9,523 nucleotides of DNA from NCBI GenBank assembly GCA_013817115.1, contig JACDDG010000071.1, forward strand, positions 1 through 9,523, written 5' to 3'. The notes below the pieces were generated by a model. That model searched no databases. It was not told the DNA's origin and saw only the letters and a program-made list of their open reading frames with translations. The stretch comes from Parachlamydiaceae bacterium (GTDB lineage: Bacteria > Chlamydiota > Chlamydiia > Chlamydiales > Parachlamydiaceae). This document shows, piece by piece, positions 1 to 6,268 of the stretch. The position numbers and the translations under genes were made by a program. Position 1 is the first letter of the stretch, and every line of letters starts with the position of its first letter.

Positions 1-67
1 GGGGATAGGAGTGTGAATGGCTTTTCTAAATTCTAATTTAGCCATATATTAACGATGTTCTATCCCC
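1..67. repeat. Long-range inverted repeat at window edge
   Basis: The first eight bases GGGGATAG (1-8) are the exact reverse complement of CTATCCCC (60-67). Between them lie a second inverted pair, ATGGCT (17-22) and AGCCAT (40-45), and an AT-rich hairpin, CTAAATT (26-32) and AATTTAG (35-41). The last two overlap at 40-41, so they are alternative folds. The whole 67 bases could form a cruciform or a folded RNA. The right arm runs into the first GC-rich hairpin (63-78), so this is probably one end of the same repeat element. The element may continue left of the window. No coding capacity is visible. Confidence 0.5.
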
Positions 68-78
68 CGGTAGGGGGA
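63..78. repeat. GC-rich hairpin 1 (GGTA loop)
   Basis: TCCCCC (63-68) and GGGGGA (73-78) form a perfect 6-bp stem around the loop GGTA (69-72). The core CCCCGGTAGGGG (65-76) recurs exactly at 142-153, so this is a repeated unit rather than a chance palindrome. Both copies contain the tetranucleotide GTAG, the tetranucleotide that marks REP elements mobilised by RAYT transposases. No such transposase is encoded in the window. Confidence 0.65.
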
Positions 79-89
79 ATTGTTAATAG

Positions 90-119
90 CCCCGGGTGCA
101 GCGATAGCGGAACCCGGGG
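90..119. repeat. GC-rich hairpin 2 (CCCCGGGT / ACCCGGGG)
   Basis: An 8-bp perfect stem, CCCCGGGT (90-97) with ACCCGGGG (112-119), encloses a 14-base loop that can itself pair weakly (GC, GATA, GC at 101-108). It sits midway between the two GGTA-loop hairpins. It is strikingly GC-rich compared with the AT-rich genes around it. There is no T-tract on either side, so it is not a standard intrinsic terminator. Confidence 0.65.
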
Positions 120-138
120 TTCGAATCATCCAACACGT

Positions 139-156
139 GCGCCCCGGTAGGGGCGC
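139..156. repeat. GC-rich hairpin 3 (GGTA loop)
   Basis: GCGCCCC (139-145) pairs perfectly with GGGGCGC (150-156) around the same GGTA loop as hairpin 1. The 12-base core CCCCGGTAGGGG is identical in both, 77 bases apart. This is the strongest single hairpin in the window. Hairpins 1, 2 and 3 together look like one composite intergenic repeat. Confidence 0.65.
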
Positions 157-437
157 CAGAAAGCCACCAAACGCCGTAGACACCTATGTAAGCCCTCCGT
201 GCGTTGCTTGATGCGAGTGGGGCGATGCCCTAGGCTTTTATAAGTCATCCCTTCAGGCTGAAAGGCATTTCTGGCAAATTCCCAATTTTTTTATGAAATA
301 GGACAAAATTTGACACGAAAATCAGTGTCTCTTTTTGCCTTTAATTCTACACCCTACCCTCCGGGACTAATGTTAACTTTACATATTTTTTAGAACAAAG
401 GCAAATTATGGGTTATTTCTATTTTCTGGCCCTGACA
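157..437. other. Non-coding tail of the repeat region
   Basis: I see no gene here. The left half carries further weak GC-rich pairings: GGGC (220-223) with GCCC (227-230), and AAGCC (190-194) with GGCTT (233-237). These look like decayed continuation of the hairpin cluster. At 312-329, GACAC and GTGTC form a 5-bp stem followed by TCTCTTTTTG, a weak terminator-like structure that would act on the + strand. From about 376 the sequence becomes AT-rich and resembles an ordinary upstream region. Confidence 0.4.
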
Positions 438-467
438 TTGATAACGTAATTATTTTACATTTATTGT
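438..467 (+). promoter_or_regulatory. Candidate promoter of the broken gene at 544
   Basis: TTGATA (438-443) resembles a -35 box. TATTGT (462-467) lies 18 bases downstream and matches the TATAAT consensus at four of six positions. A transcript would start about 70 bases before the ATG at 544. Boxes of this quality are common in AT-rich DNA, so this is only a candidate. Confidence 0.3.
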
Positions 468-1112
468 AAGAATAGGTAATATGATCTTTTATCTTCGATA
501 GAAAAGGTAAATTACAGAATAGTCAAATAAAATCGAGAATGCCATGATTATAAATAATTCTATCTTGCCAATGGATCTTTTTGAGCAAGAAATTTTTGTA
601 AAATTTGAAAATTTTGATCTTAATAATATGCGGATTAATCAAAAAAAAGAACAAATACACGCGCAAATTTCAGAAGTTAAAAATAATCTTCAATCTATAA
701 ACAATATAATTAAACTTCATGTTCACAAATTCGAAATGAAAAAAGTCTCTTGGGTCCGCCTCTTCGTGAATATTCTAAATCTCGAGATATTTGTTTTGCT
801 TAAAATAAAACACTTATTTTGTCTAATATTTCCGTCCATTAATTTGGAATTTAAAAAACAGATTTATATCTTAAAATCAATAAAACTTTTACAAGGTGTA
901 AAAAATATTATTGAATTAGAGCTTAGTATTTTAAGTGACTTTAAAGATTGGTTTGATCGTAAAAACGATTATCTTAAAAAAGACCATTTCGAATTACAAA
1001 AAAATTATCGTGCATTGAAAAAATATTTAATTCCTAACGATTTGATGAAAGATTTATTTGGTGGACGAAAGGCATTTGAAAATTTACCCCTTGGATCAAT
1101 GATAGTGATCAT

Positions 1113-1119
1113 AAAAAAA
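1113..1119 (+). repeat. A7 homopolymer at first frame break
   Basis: Seven A residues immediately precede the TAA (1120-1122) that ends the 192-codon frame. With one more A the ribosome would read ATA AAA CTT GAA GAT ATG and continue into protein-like sequence. The tract is therefore the likely site of a one-base loss, or of polymerase slippage. Confidence 0.55.
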
Positions 1120-1153
1120 TAAAACTTGAAGATATGTCCGCTCCATTTATGAG

Positions 1154-1169
1154 AGGAGAATAGGAGAAT
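1154..1169 (+). repeat. Perfect 8-bp tandem duplication, second frame break
   Basis: AGGAGAAT occurs twice head to tail (1154-1161 and 1162-1169) and once more nearby at 1177-1184. Eight bases is not a multiple of three, so the duplication shifts the frame and creates TAG stops (1161-1163, and 1169-1171 in another phase). Deleting one copy restores MRGELERGEFFVIRV. The duplication directly explains the second break in the gene. Confidence 0.7.
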
Positions 1170-1514
1170 TAGAAAGAGGAGAATTTTTTGTCATTCGGGT
1201 TGAGGAATTATTTGATAGAATATCAACTGAAGAGGAAGGAAAAATTTTAAAAAACCATCCATCCATGTTAAAATGCAATTTTAATAAGAAAAATACATTT
1301 TGCCAATTATTTTTTTCCAAATCTTCGATTCAACAAATAAGCTTGAAAACATTTAATGAGAATTGCGTGTTTGATCAATCATGGCACTGCTTTCCGTCTA
1401 TGAATGGTGACATTTTACCACCTACTGAAGGTTCTTTGCGAGATAGAATTATCATAAATAAGGACGGAATTATTCAAGATCTCTTATATAATTCTTTAAA
1501 AAAAATCATTCGAG

Positions 1515-1541
1515 AAAAAGGAAATTCAAAATTAAGAATTT
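1515..1541 (-). terminator. Terminator-like hairpin after the efflux operon
   Basis: On the minus strand, 13 bases past the transporter stop codon, AAATTC (1541-1536) pairs with GAATTT (1527-1522) around an 8-base loop, followed by CC and then TTTTT (1519-1515). The stem is AT-rich and therefore weak, but its position directly downstream of the operon fits an intrinsic terminator. It lies inside the degraded 3' part of the convergent gene. Confidence 0.3.
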
Positions 1542-1553
1542 GTAAAATATCTT

Positions 1554-4500
1554 TTAGACATCATTTCCGTTTCCTACTACTTTTGTTTCATTTTCGTTTT
1601 CTACATCATTTTCTTTGTCCTTATTTTTTTCTTTGCCTTTAAATTTCTCCGCGAAGCGGTCCAAAATGTAGAAAAAGAGGGGAACATACATTAGTGCAAG
1701 TGTAGATGCACCGATCATTCCGCCAATAATGCCGGTGCCAATTGAATGACGAGCGTTTGCTCCTGCTCCGACTGCAAGAAAAAGCGGAAGGACCCCAAAA
1801 ATAAAAGCTAAAGATGTCATTAAAATAGGTCTTAAGCGTAGTTCTCCTGCTTCAACAGCGGATTCAATAATGGATTTACCTTCTTTTCTTAAACCTGCAG
1901 CAAATTCAACAATTAAGATCGCATTCTTCGCTGCTAATCCCACAAGCACAAGCAAGCCAATCTGAAAATAAACATCATTTTCTAAGCTTCTTAAAAGAGT
2001 TGCAAGAAGAGCCCCGATGATACCAAATGGCACTGCTGTTAAAACAGAAATAGGCAGAGACCACGATTCATACTGAGCAGCCAAAATCAAAAAGACAATA
2101 AGCAAGCCAAAAGCAAAGGTTTTCGTTGAGCTACTGCCGGATTCTTTTTCTTGCAGTGCCATGCCAGACCATGCAAAGGAATATCCTTGCGGGAGTATTT
2201 CATTGGCAACCCTTTCCATTGCGATGATCGCATCGCCTGAGCTATACCCACGTGCACCGCTACCCGTAATCTGTGCAGCAGGAAATCCATTGAAATGCGG
2301 AACGATTGCTGGGCCTCTTTCATATTTAAGAGAAACAATTGCCGAAAGAGGAATCATCTGGCCATTATTAGATTTCGTGTAAAGGCGCGTAATGTCATTA
2401 GGTTGTTGCCGAAACTGCGCGTCAGATTGGAGAATGACGTTCCAAACCCGGCTATATTGTTCATATTGGCTGACTTGAACAGATCCAAATTGAGCTTGCA
2501 GTGTATTATAAACATCCTCAATGGGAACTCCGAGTAATGTAGCCGTGTCTCTATTGACATCTGCATGCAATTGCAATGTTGAGGCTCGAAATGTGCTATT
2601 TAGACCGGCAAGTTCCGGTTGTTCCCGAGCTTTAGCAAGGAAAGTCTGTGTCATCTCATAAAGCTGAGCAGGCTCACCAGAGCCTTTATCTTGAACCCAG
2701 AATTCGAATCCAGAAGATGTGCCGATTCCGGGAATAGCCGGAGGAGCAATGGGAATAATCATTCCCTCATTAAAATTTTGAGTTGACCACTTAATTAGTG
2801 AAGACAAAATTTCTTTTGGATTTTCATTTTTAGCACTTTCGTTGGAGGAATAGCGTTTTTTAAAGTTCTTAAGGGTGATAAAAAAAGTGGACATATTTGT
2901 TTGATATTGCCCGTCAATGAGGCTGAAACCATTAACGACCGTACGATTCATCACAGCAGGATTATCTGCAAAAAAGTCATTTACTTTTTTTGTTGCCTCA
3001 TAAGTGCGGTCTAAGCTTGCGGAATCCGGTAAAATGACTTGTGCAAGCACATAACCTTGATCTTCATTTGGAACAAAACTGGTAGGGATGACTTTAAGTA
3101 AGTAAATGATGGCAGCAAACATTCCAACAAAGAGAGTCAGTGCAATTAACATGTGTCGAATAACGTAAACCACTGAGCGCCCATAGGCTTTTGTCAATTT
3201 GGCAAAGCTTCGGTTGAACCAGGCAAAAAACCCTTTTTCGCTGGGTCTTGTGTGCTTTAATAACACTCCGCACATAGCAGGAGTTAACGTAAGAGCCACA
3301 AAGCCTGAAATGGCTACGGAAATGACAATAGTAATTGCAAATTGTTTATACAGCTGACCTGTTGTGCCGGAAAGAAATGCTGCAGGTATGAATACAGCTG
3401 CAAGGACGAGGACCACTGCAATTACTGGGCCAGAGACCTCATTCATGGCTTTAACGGAAGCCTCTTTTGCCGAAAGGCCTAATTCAGACATATTTCTTTC
3501 GACATTTTCCACCACCACAATTGCATCATCGACAACCATTCCGATGGCAAGGACAATGCCAAAGAGAGTAAGCAGATTAATGGAAAATCCTAAAGCTAAC
3601 AAACCGGTAAACGTTCCAATTAACGAGACGAAAATCGCGACAGTACAGATCACAGTGGCTCTGAAATTTTGTAGGAATATATATACAACAAGAACAACCA
3701 GAACAATAGCTTCTATAAGGGTGTGTATGACTTCCTCGATTGACAGACGCACGAAATCAGTTGTATCTAAGGCAATGGTGTATTCAATCCCTTCAGGCAT
3801 TGTTTTTTTCATTTCTTCCATTGTTTTTCGTACAGCATTTGAAACGTCAAGGCCGTTTGCATCAGGTTGTTGATAAACTGCTAAAGCCGCAGTTGGCTTA
3901 TCGTTAAAAAAATTTCTGTCAATGTATTGTTTGCGTCCAATTTCGGCACGAGCGACATCTCCAACGCGCACGATGGCACTTCCTTGTTGATTGGCCCTTA
4001 AGATAATTTGCTTATACTGTGAGGGCTCTGTAAAAGGATGCTGTGTTACAACGGGAAAGGTCAGTTGAGTGGTGGGTGCATTCGGTTGTTGCCCGATTTG
4101 TCCCGCTCCAAAAAGAGCATTTTGGTTTCCAATGGCTTGTTGTATATCGGTTGTTGTTATTCCTAATGATGCCATGCGATCTGGATTTGTCCAAATGCGC
4201 ATAGCCTGGTCCGGAACACCGAAGATCGATGCTTGACCTGCTCCCTTAATTCGTTTAATAGCGTCTAAAATGTAGACATTCGTGTAGGTCATCACATAGT
4301 CACTACTGTAGCGACCGTCTTTATTGTACACAGAAATAATCATCAAAGTGCTGGCAGATTTTTTTTGGACTGAAATCCCATAATTTCTAACGGCTGCAGG
4401 AAGTTGGGGGAGAGCTAAGTTAACTCGATTTTGTACAAGTGCTTGTGCTATGTCGGGGTCTGTTTCGAGGGCAAAATAGACAGTGATTGTCATCTGTCCG

Positions 4501-4757
4501 GTATTTGAGCTTGTCGAAGTCATGTAGAGCATGTTGTCAACGCCATTGATCTGAGCTTCAATTGGAGCAGCAACTGAATCACCAACAGTTTTAGCGTCAG
4601 CTCCGGGATATGTGGTAGTCACTTGAATTTGAACAGGAGTGATAGTAGGATATTGCGAAACTGGTAGAGCTTTCATTGAAACAAGTCCGGCAATGACAAT
4701 AATAAGTGCAATGACGGTTGCAAAGATGGGTTTTTGAATAAAAAATTTGGAAAACAT
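1554..4757 (-). CDS. RND efflux transporter, AcrB/MexB (HAE1) family
   Basis: Inner-membrane, proton-driven pump subunit that captures drugs and other amphiphiles from the periplasm or outer membrane leaflet and passes them to an outer-membrane channel. From the ATG at 4757 it is 1067 residues, slightly longer than the usual 1030-1050. The N-terminus FIQKPIFATVIALIIV starts TM1. The porter domain begins with the typical LPVSQYPTITPVQIQV. TM4 carries the proton-relay pair D410/D411 in GMVVDDAIVVVENVER. TM10 carries K944 in GLAAKNAILIVEF, and TM11 carries R974 and T981 in RLRPILMTS. These match AcrB D407, D408, K940, R971 and T978. The sequence is intact throughout. The last 32 or so residues are a low-complexity Lys/Glu/Asn/Asp tail. 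The frame is open up to 4859, but those 34 codons overlap the adaptor gene in another frame and do not resemble RND sequence, so 4757 is chosen. It starts 5 bases after the adaptor stop with no clear Shine-Dalgarno, suggesting translational coupling. Substrates cannot be read from sequence. Confidence 0.95.
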   Translation of the reverse strand: MFSKFFIQKPIFATVIALIIVIAGLVSMKALPVSQYPTITPVQIQVTTTYPGADAKTVGDSVAAPIEAQINGVDNMLYMTSTSSNTGQMTITVYFALETDPDIAQALVQNRVNLALPQLPAAVRNYGISVQKKSASTLMIISVYNKDGRYSSDYVMTYTNVYILDAIKRIKGAGQASIFGVPDQAMRIWTNPDRMASLGITTTDIQQAIGNQNALFGAGQIGQQPNAPTTQLTFPVVTQHPFTEPSQYKQIILRANQQGSAIVRVGDVARAEIGRKQYIDRNFFNDKPTAALAVYQQPDANGLDVSNAVRKTMEEMKKTMPEGIEYTIALDTTDFVRLSIEEVIHTLIEAIVLVVLVVYIFLQNFRATVICTVAIFVSLIGTFTGLLALGFSINLLTLFGIVLAIGMVVDDAIVVVENVERNMSELGLSAKEASVKAMNEVSGPVIAVVLVLAAVFIPAAFLSGTTGQLYKQFAITIVISVAISGFVALTLTPAMCGVLLKHTRPSEKGFFAWFNRSFAKLTKAYGRSVVYVIRHMLIALTLFVGMFAAIIYLLKVIPTSFVPNEDQGYVLAQVILPDSASLDRTYEATKKVNDFFADNPAVMNRTVVNGFSLIDGQYQTNMSTFFITLKNFKKRYSSNESAKNENPKEILSSLIKWSTQNFNEGMIIPIAPPAIPGIGTSSGFEFWVQDKGSGEPAQLYEMTQTFLAKAREQPELAGLNSTFRASTLQLHADVNRDTATLLGVPIEDVYNTLQAQFGSVQVSQYEQYSRVWNVILQSDAQFRQQPNDITRLYTKSNNGQMIPLSAIVSLKYERGPAIVPHFNGFPAAQITGSGARGYSSGDAIIAMERVANEILPQGYSFAWSGMALQEKESGSSSTKTFAFGLLIVFLILAAQYESWSLPISVLTAVPFGIIGALLATLLRSLENDVYFQIGLLVLVGLAAKNAILIVEFAAGLRKEGKSIIESAVEAGELRLRPILMTSLAFIFGVLPLFLAVGAGANARHSIGTGIIGGMIGASTLALMYVPLFFYILDRFAEKFKGKEKNKDKENDVENENETKVVGNGNDV

Positions 4758-4762
4758 GTGTC

Positions 4763-5899
4763 TTAATTGCTTTTGGTAATCTGCTCGCCGGGATGTAAAG
4801 CTATGCCCCCATCGATGATCACTTGATCTCCAGGAAGTAGACCCTCTGTGATAAACCACTCTTCATTTTCCCAGTCACCGACATGAACGGGACGAAAATC
4901 TGCTCGGCTTTCTTTATTCACAACCCAAACAAAGTGGCCTTTTGCTGATTGTTGCACAGCGCGCTGTGGAATCAGAATCGCGTTTGGACGAATGGCTCCT
5001 TCGACTTTCGCTCGTACATACTGGTTTGGACGCAATATCCCTTTAGGATTCTCTACACTTGCCCGAATCAAAAATGTACCTGTTTTGGGATTAAAATAGG
5101 GCTCTGTAAAGGTTATTTTGCCGGTGTGTGGAAAGATTTTACCATTAACTTGAATGACTTTTATCTCAAATTCTTCATTTCTCGGGATTATGAGCTGACC
5201 TTTTATGACTTGATCTTGAAAATCTTGAAGTTGGTTCTCCGAAAGACTGAAGTTAACCCAAATGGGTGACACTTTGGAAACGGTAGTAAGTAAGCTGTCT
5301 TGTACATTTAGGTATGCGCCCTCTTGCTGAAGAGCAGCGCTGGTTATACCATCAATCGGAGAAGTTATAGTGCAGTAGGATAAATTGAGAATAGCCGTTT
5401 CTAATTGAGCTTTAGCTTGATCTAAGGAAGCTTCGCCAGATAAAAACGTGCCGTTAGCTTCATCTAGATCTTTTTGTGACAAGGCATTTTGTTCTGAGAG
5501 GGGTTTCACGCGAGCGAGATTAAGACGAGCTGTTTCTAAAGCTGCTTCTTGTCGATGGACAGCAGCTTGAAGTACATCGACTTGTGCTTGAAAAGGCTTT
5601 TTATCCATAATAAAAAGCACTTGACCTTTCTCGACTAAATCACCTTCGGTGTAAATCCTTTTTTCGAGAAAACCACTGACTCTGGCTTGAATGTTAACTA
5701 AGTGGGAGCTTTGAGTTTGCGCCACATATTCAAAGCTGACAGGAACGTCTTTTGGTTCGATGAGAATTGTTGTGACCTTTGCAGCAAGTTTTTGTTTTGT
5801 AGCGGCATCATTTGCATTGCTGCAGCTGCCTAAGCAAAATAAAAGTACACTAAGCAGTGTGAATGATGGAGTCGCTACAAAAGATTTCATTTTCAGCAT
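4763..5899 (-). CDS. RND efflux periplasmic adaptor lipoprotein, AcrA/MexA family
   Basis: Membrane-fusion protein that bridges the RND transporter and an outer-membrane channel. The 378 residues begin with a lipoprotein signal: basic start, hydrophobic stretch, and lipobox LGSC with acylated C26. The first half of the lipoyl-like barrel-sandwich is at about 66-98 (ARVSGFLEKRIYTEGDLVEKG). The alpha-hairpin coiled coil is at about 101-170 and is rich in Gln, Ala and Leu. The second lipoyl half has the typical YCTITSPIDG at 175-184. The beta-barrel is at about 210-300 (PKTGTFLIRASVENP and then LRPNQYVRAKV). The membrane-proximal domain is at about 305-375 (AILIPQRAVQ). AGG (5908-5906), 6 bases before the ATG at 5899, supports that start; M4 is an alternative. 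It is first in the operon with the transporter. No TolC-type gene follows, so the outer channel must come from elsewhere. Confidence 0.95.
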   Translation of the reverse strand: MLKMKSFVATPSFTLLSVLLFCLGSCSNANDAATKQKLAAKVTTILIEPKDVPVSFEYVAQTQSSHLVNIQARVSGFLEKRIYTEGDLVEKGQVLFIMDKKPFQAQVDVLQAAVHRQEAALETARLNLARVKPLSEQNALSQKDLDEANGTFLSGEASLDQAKAQLETAILNLSYCTITSPIDGITSAALQQEGAYLNVQDSLLTTVSKVSPIWVNFSLSENQLQDFQDQVIKGQLIIPRNEEFEIKVIQVNGKIFPHTGKITFTEPYFNPKTGTFLIRASVENPKGILRPNQYVRAKVEGAIRPNAILIPQRAVQQSAKGHFVWVVNKESRADFRPVHVGDWENEEWFITEGLLPGDQVIIDGGIALHPGEQITKSN

Positions 5900-5915
5900 G
5901 CTGAGCCTAATTCGA

Positions 5916-5939
5916 AGAAGTTTTTATAAGTAAACTTCT
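5916..5939. promoter_or_regulatory. Inverted repeat over efflux promoter, possible operator
   Basis: AGAAGTTT (5916-5923) and AAACTTCT (5932-5939) form a perfect 8-bp inverted repeat with an 8-base spacer that contains the putative -10 box. It begins 17 bases upstream of the adaptor start codon. Dyads at this position upstream of RND operons are typically bound by TetR-family repressors, but no regulator gene is in the window. The repeat could alternatively act as a hairpin in the short leader. Confidence 0.35.
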
Positions 5940-5954
5940 CATATAACATGTCGA
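5924..5954 (-). promoter_or_regulatory. Candidate promoter of the efflux operon
   Basis: On the minus strand TCGACA (5954-5949) resembles a -35 box and TTATAA (5929-5924) a -10 box. The spacing is 19 bases, which is long. Transcription would start only about 15-20 bases before the adaptor ATG at 5899. The overlap of its -10 with an inverted repeat makes it more plausible than the boxes alone do. Confidence 0.3.
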
Positions 5955-6017
5955 AATCGTTTTAAGATATAAAAAAATAGGTAGTGGTGCTGGACATGAA
6001 ATCCTTGAGAAATAAGC

Positions 6018-6046
6018 TTGCTAAAAATTAATTTTTCTCCTAAAAT
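6018..6046 (+). promoter_or_regulatory. Candidate promoter of the small ORF at 6115
   Basis: TTGCTA (6018-6023) and TAAAAT (6041-6046) are separated by 17 bases, the ideal spacing. They match the sigma70 consensus at four and five of six positions. A 14-base perfect palindrome, AAAAATTAATTTTT (6023-6036), fills most of the spacer. Transcription would run toward the 30-codon ORF. In DNA this AT-rich such matches can arise by chance. Confidence 0.3.
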
Positions 6047-6114
6047 TTCCACTAAATCTATATCAAGCACAACCCTAATTCATCGATCACCTTTTAAAAC
6101 AAGGAAAAATAAAA

Positions 6115-6207
6115 ATGATCAAAAAGCAATATTACCAAAAAATTGTTGATGGAACTCAAGTGGCGATATTAAAATTAATAGAATGCAATGAAGGATATTA
6201 TAAATAG
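6115..6207 (+). CDS. Possible small protein, 30 residues
   Basis: ATG at 6115 opens a 30-codon frame ending TAG at 6205-6207. The product starts MIKKQYYQKIVDGTQVAIL and ends IECNEGYYK, with Lys/Tyr-rich ends and a hydrophobic middle (VAILKLI). AAGGA (6101-6105) lies 9 bases before the ATG, a reasonable ribosome site, and a candidate promoter is at 6018-6046. AT-rich palindromes follow closely and could end the transcript. It is alone on the + strand between two minus-strand genes. It is too short to recognise a family, and may be a real microprotein, a gene remnant or chance. Confidence 0.3.
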   Translation: MIKKQYYQKIVDGTQVAILKLIECNEGYYK

Positions 6208-6262
6208 GTGGCATTTATTATTTTTAAATTTAAAAATACCACTAGAATGAATACTTTCTAGT
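6208..6262. terminator. Palindromes at the end of the LRR gene, possible bidirectional terminator
   Basis: ACTAGAA (6241-6247) pairs perfectly with TTCTAGT (6256-6262) 7 bases past the minus-strand LRR stop. On that strand it is followed by GGTATTTTT, a terminator-like order. Next to it is a perfect 18-base palindrome, ATTTTTAAATTTAAAAAT (6220-6237), and GTGG (6208-6211) can pair with CCAC (6239-6242) around it. The same structure directly follows the small + strand ORF, so it could serve both directions. All stems are AT-rich and therefore of modest stability. Confidence 0.4.
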
Positions 6263-6268
6263 TAAAAC

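Larger units (their letters stand above)
544..1642 (+). pseudogene. Disrupted gene of unknown family, two frameshifts
   Basis: An intact 192-codon reading frame (544-1122) is followed by protein-like sequence in two other frames. Adding one A to the A7 tract at 1113-1119 and removing one copy of the AGGAGAAT duplication at 1154-1169 gives one continuous frame reading through KKIKLEDMSAPFMRGE and then LERGEFFVIRVEEL, about 363 codons if read to the stop at 1642. The N-terminal part is rich in Lys, Asn and Glu. It has helical, coiled-coil-like stretches (about residues 30-65 and 100-165) around a hydrophobic segment (about 70-95). I do not recognise the family. The last 29 or so codons are antisense to the end of the efflux transporter gene and read as a low-complexity Phe/His/Leu string, so the authentic 3' end is probably lost or lies near 1550. 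The ATG at 544 has only a weak ribosome site. The 192-residue product could still be made; calling the whole a pseudogene rests on the coherence of the repaired frame. Confidence 0.65.

Noticed and set aside
116..135. GGTTCGAATC-like sequence suggesting a tRNA T-arm
   Set aside because: The bases flanking TTCGAAT do not form a 5-bp stem, and no acceptor, anticodon or D-arm can be drawn. The bases belong to GC-rich hairpin 2.
1..160. CRISPR array
   Set aside because: The repeated 12-base core occurs only twice, 77 bases apart, with no regular spacers and no cas genes.
3364..3873. Long + strand open frame inside the transporter gene
   Set aside because: It is antisense to the conserved TM4 region. 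Its Thr/Ala/Ile-rich composition is a shadow of the transporter codons.
4758..4859. N-terminal 34-codon extension of the RND transporter
   Set aside because: It overlaps the end of the adaptor gene in another frame, has no RND-like sequence, and the conserved N-terminus MFSKFFIQKPIF begins at 4757.
4949..5269. + strand open frame of 106 codons
   Set aside because: It is fully antisense to the conserved beta-barrel and membrane-proximal parts of the adaptor, with no recognisable protein features.
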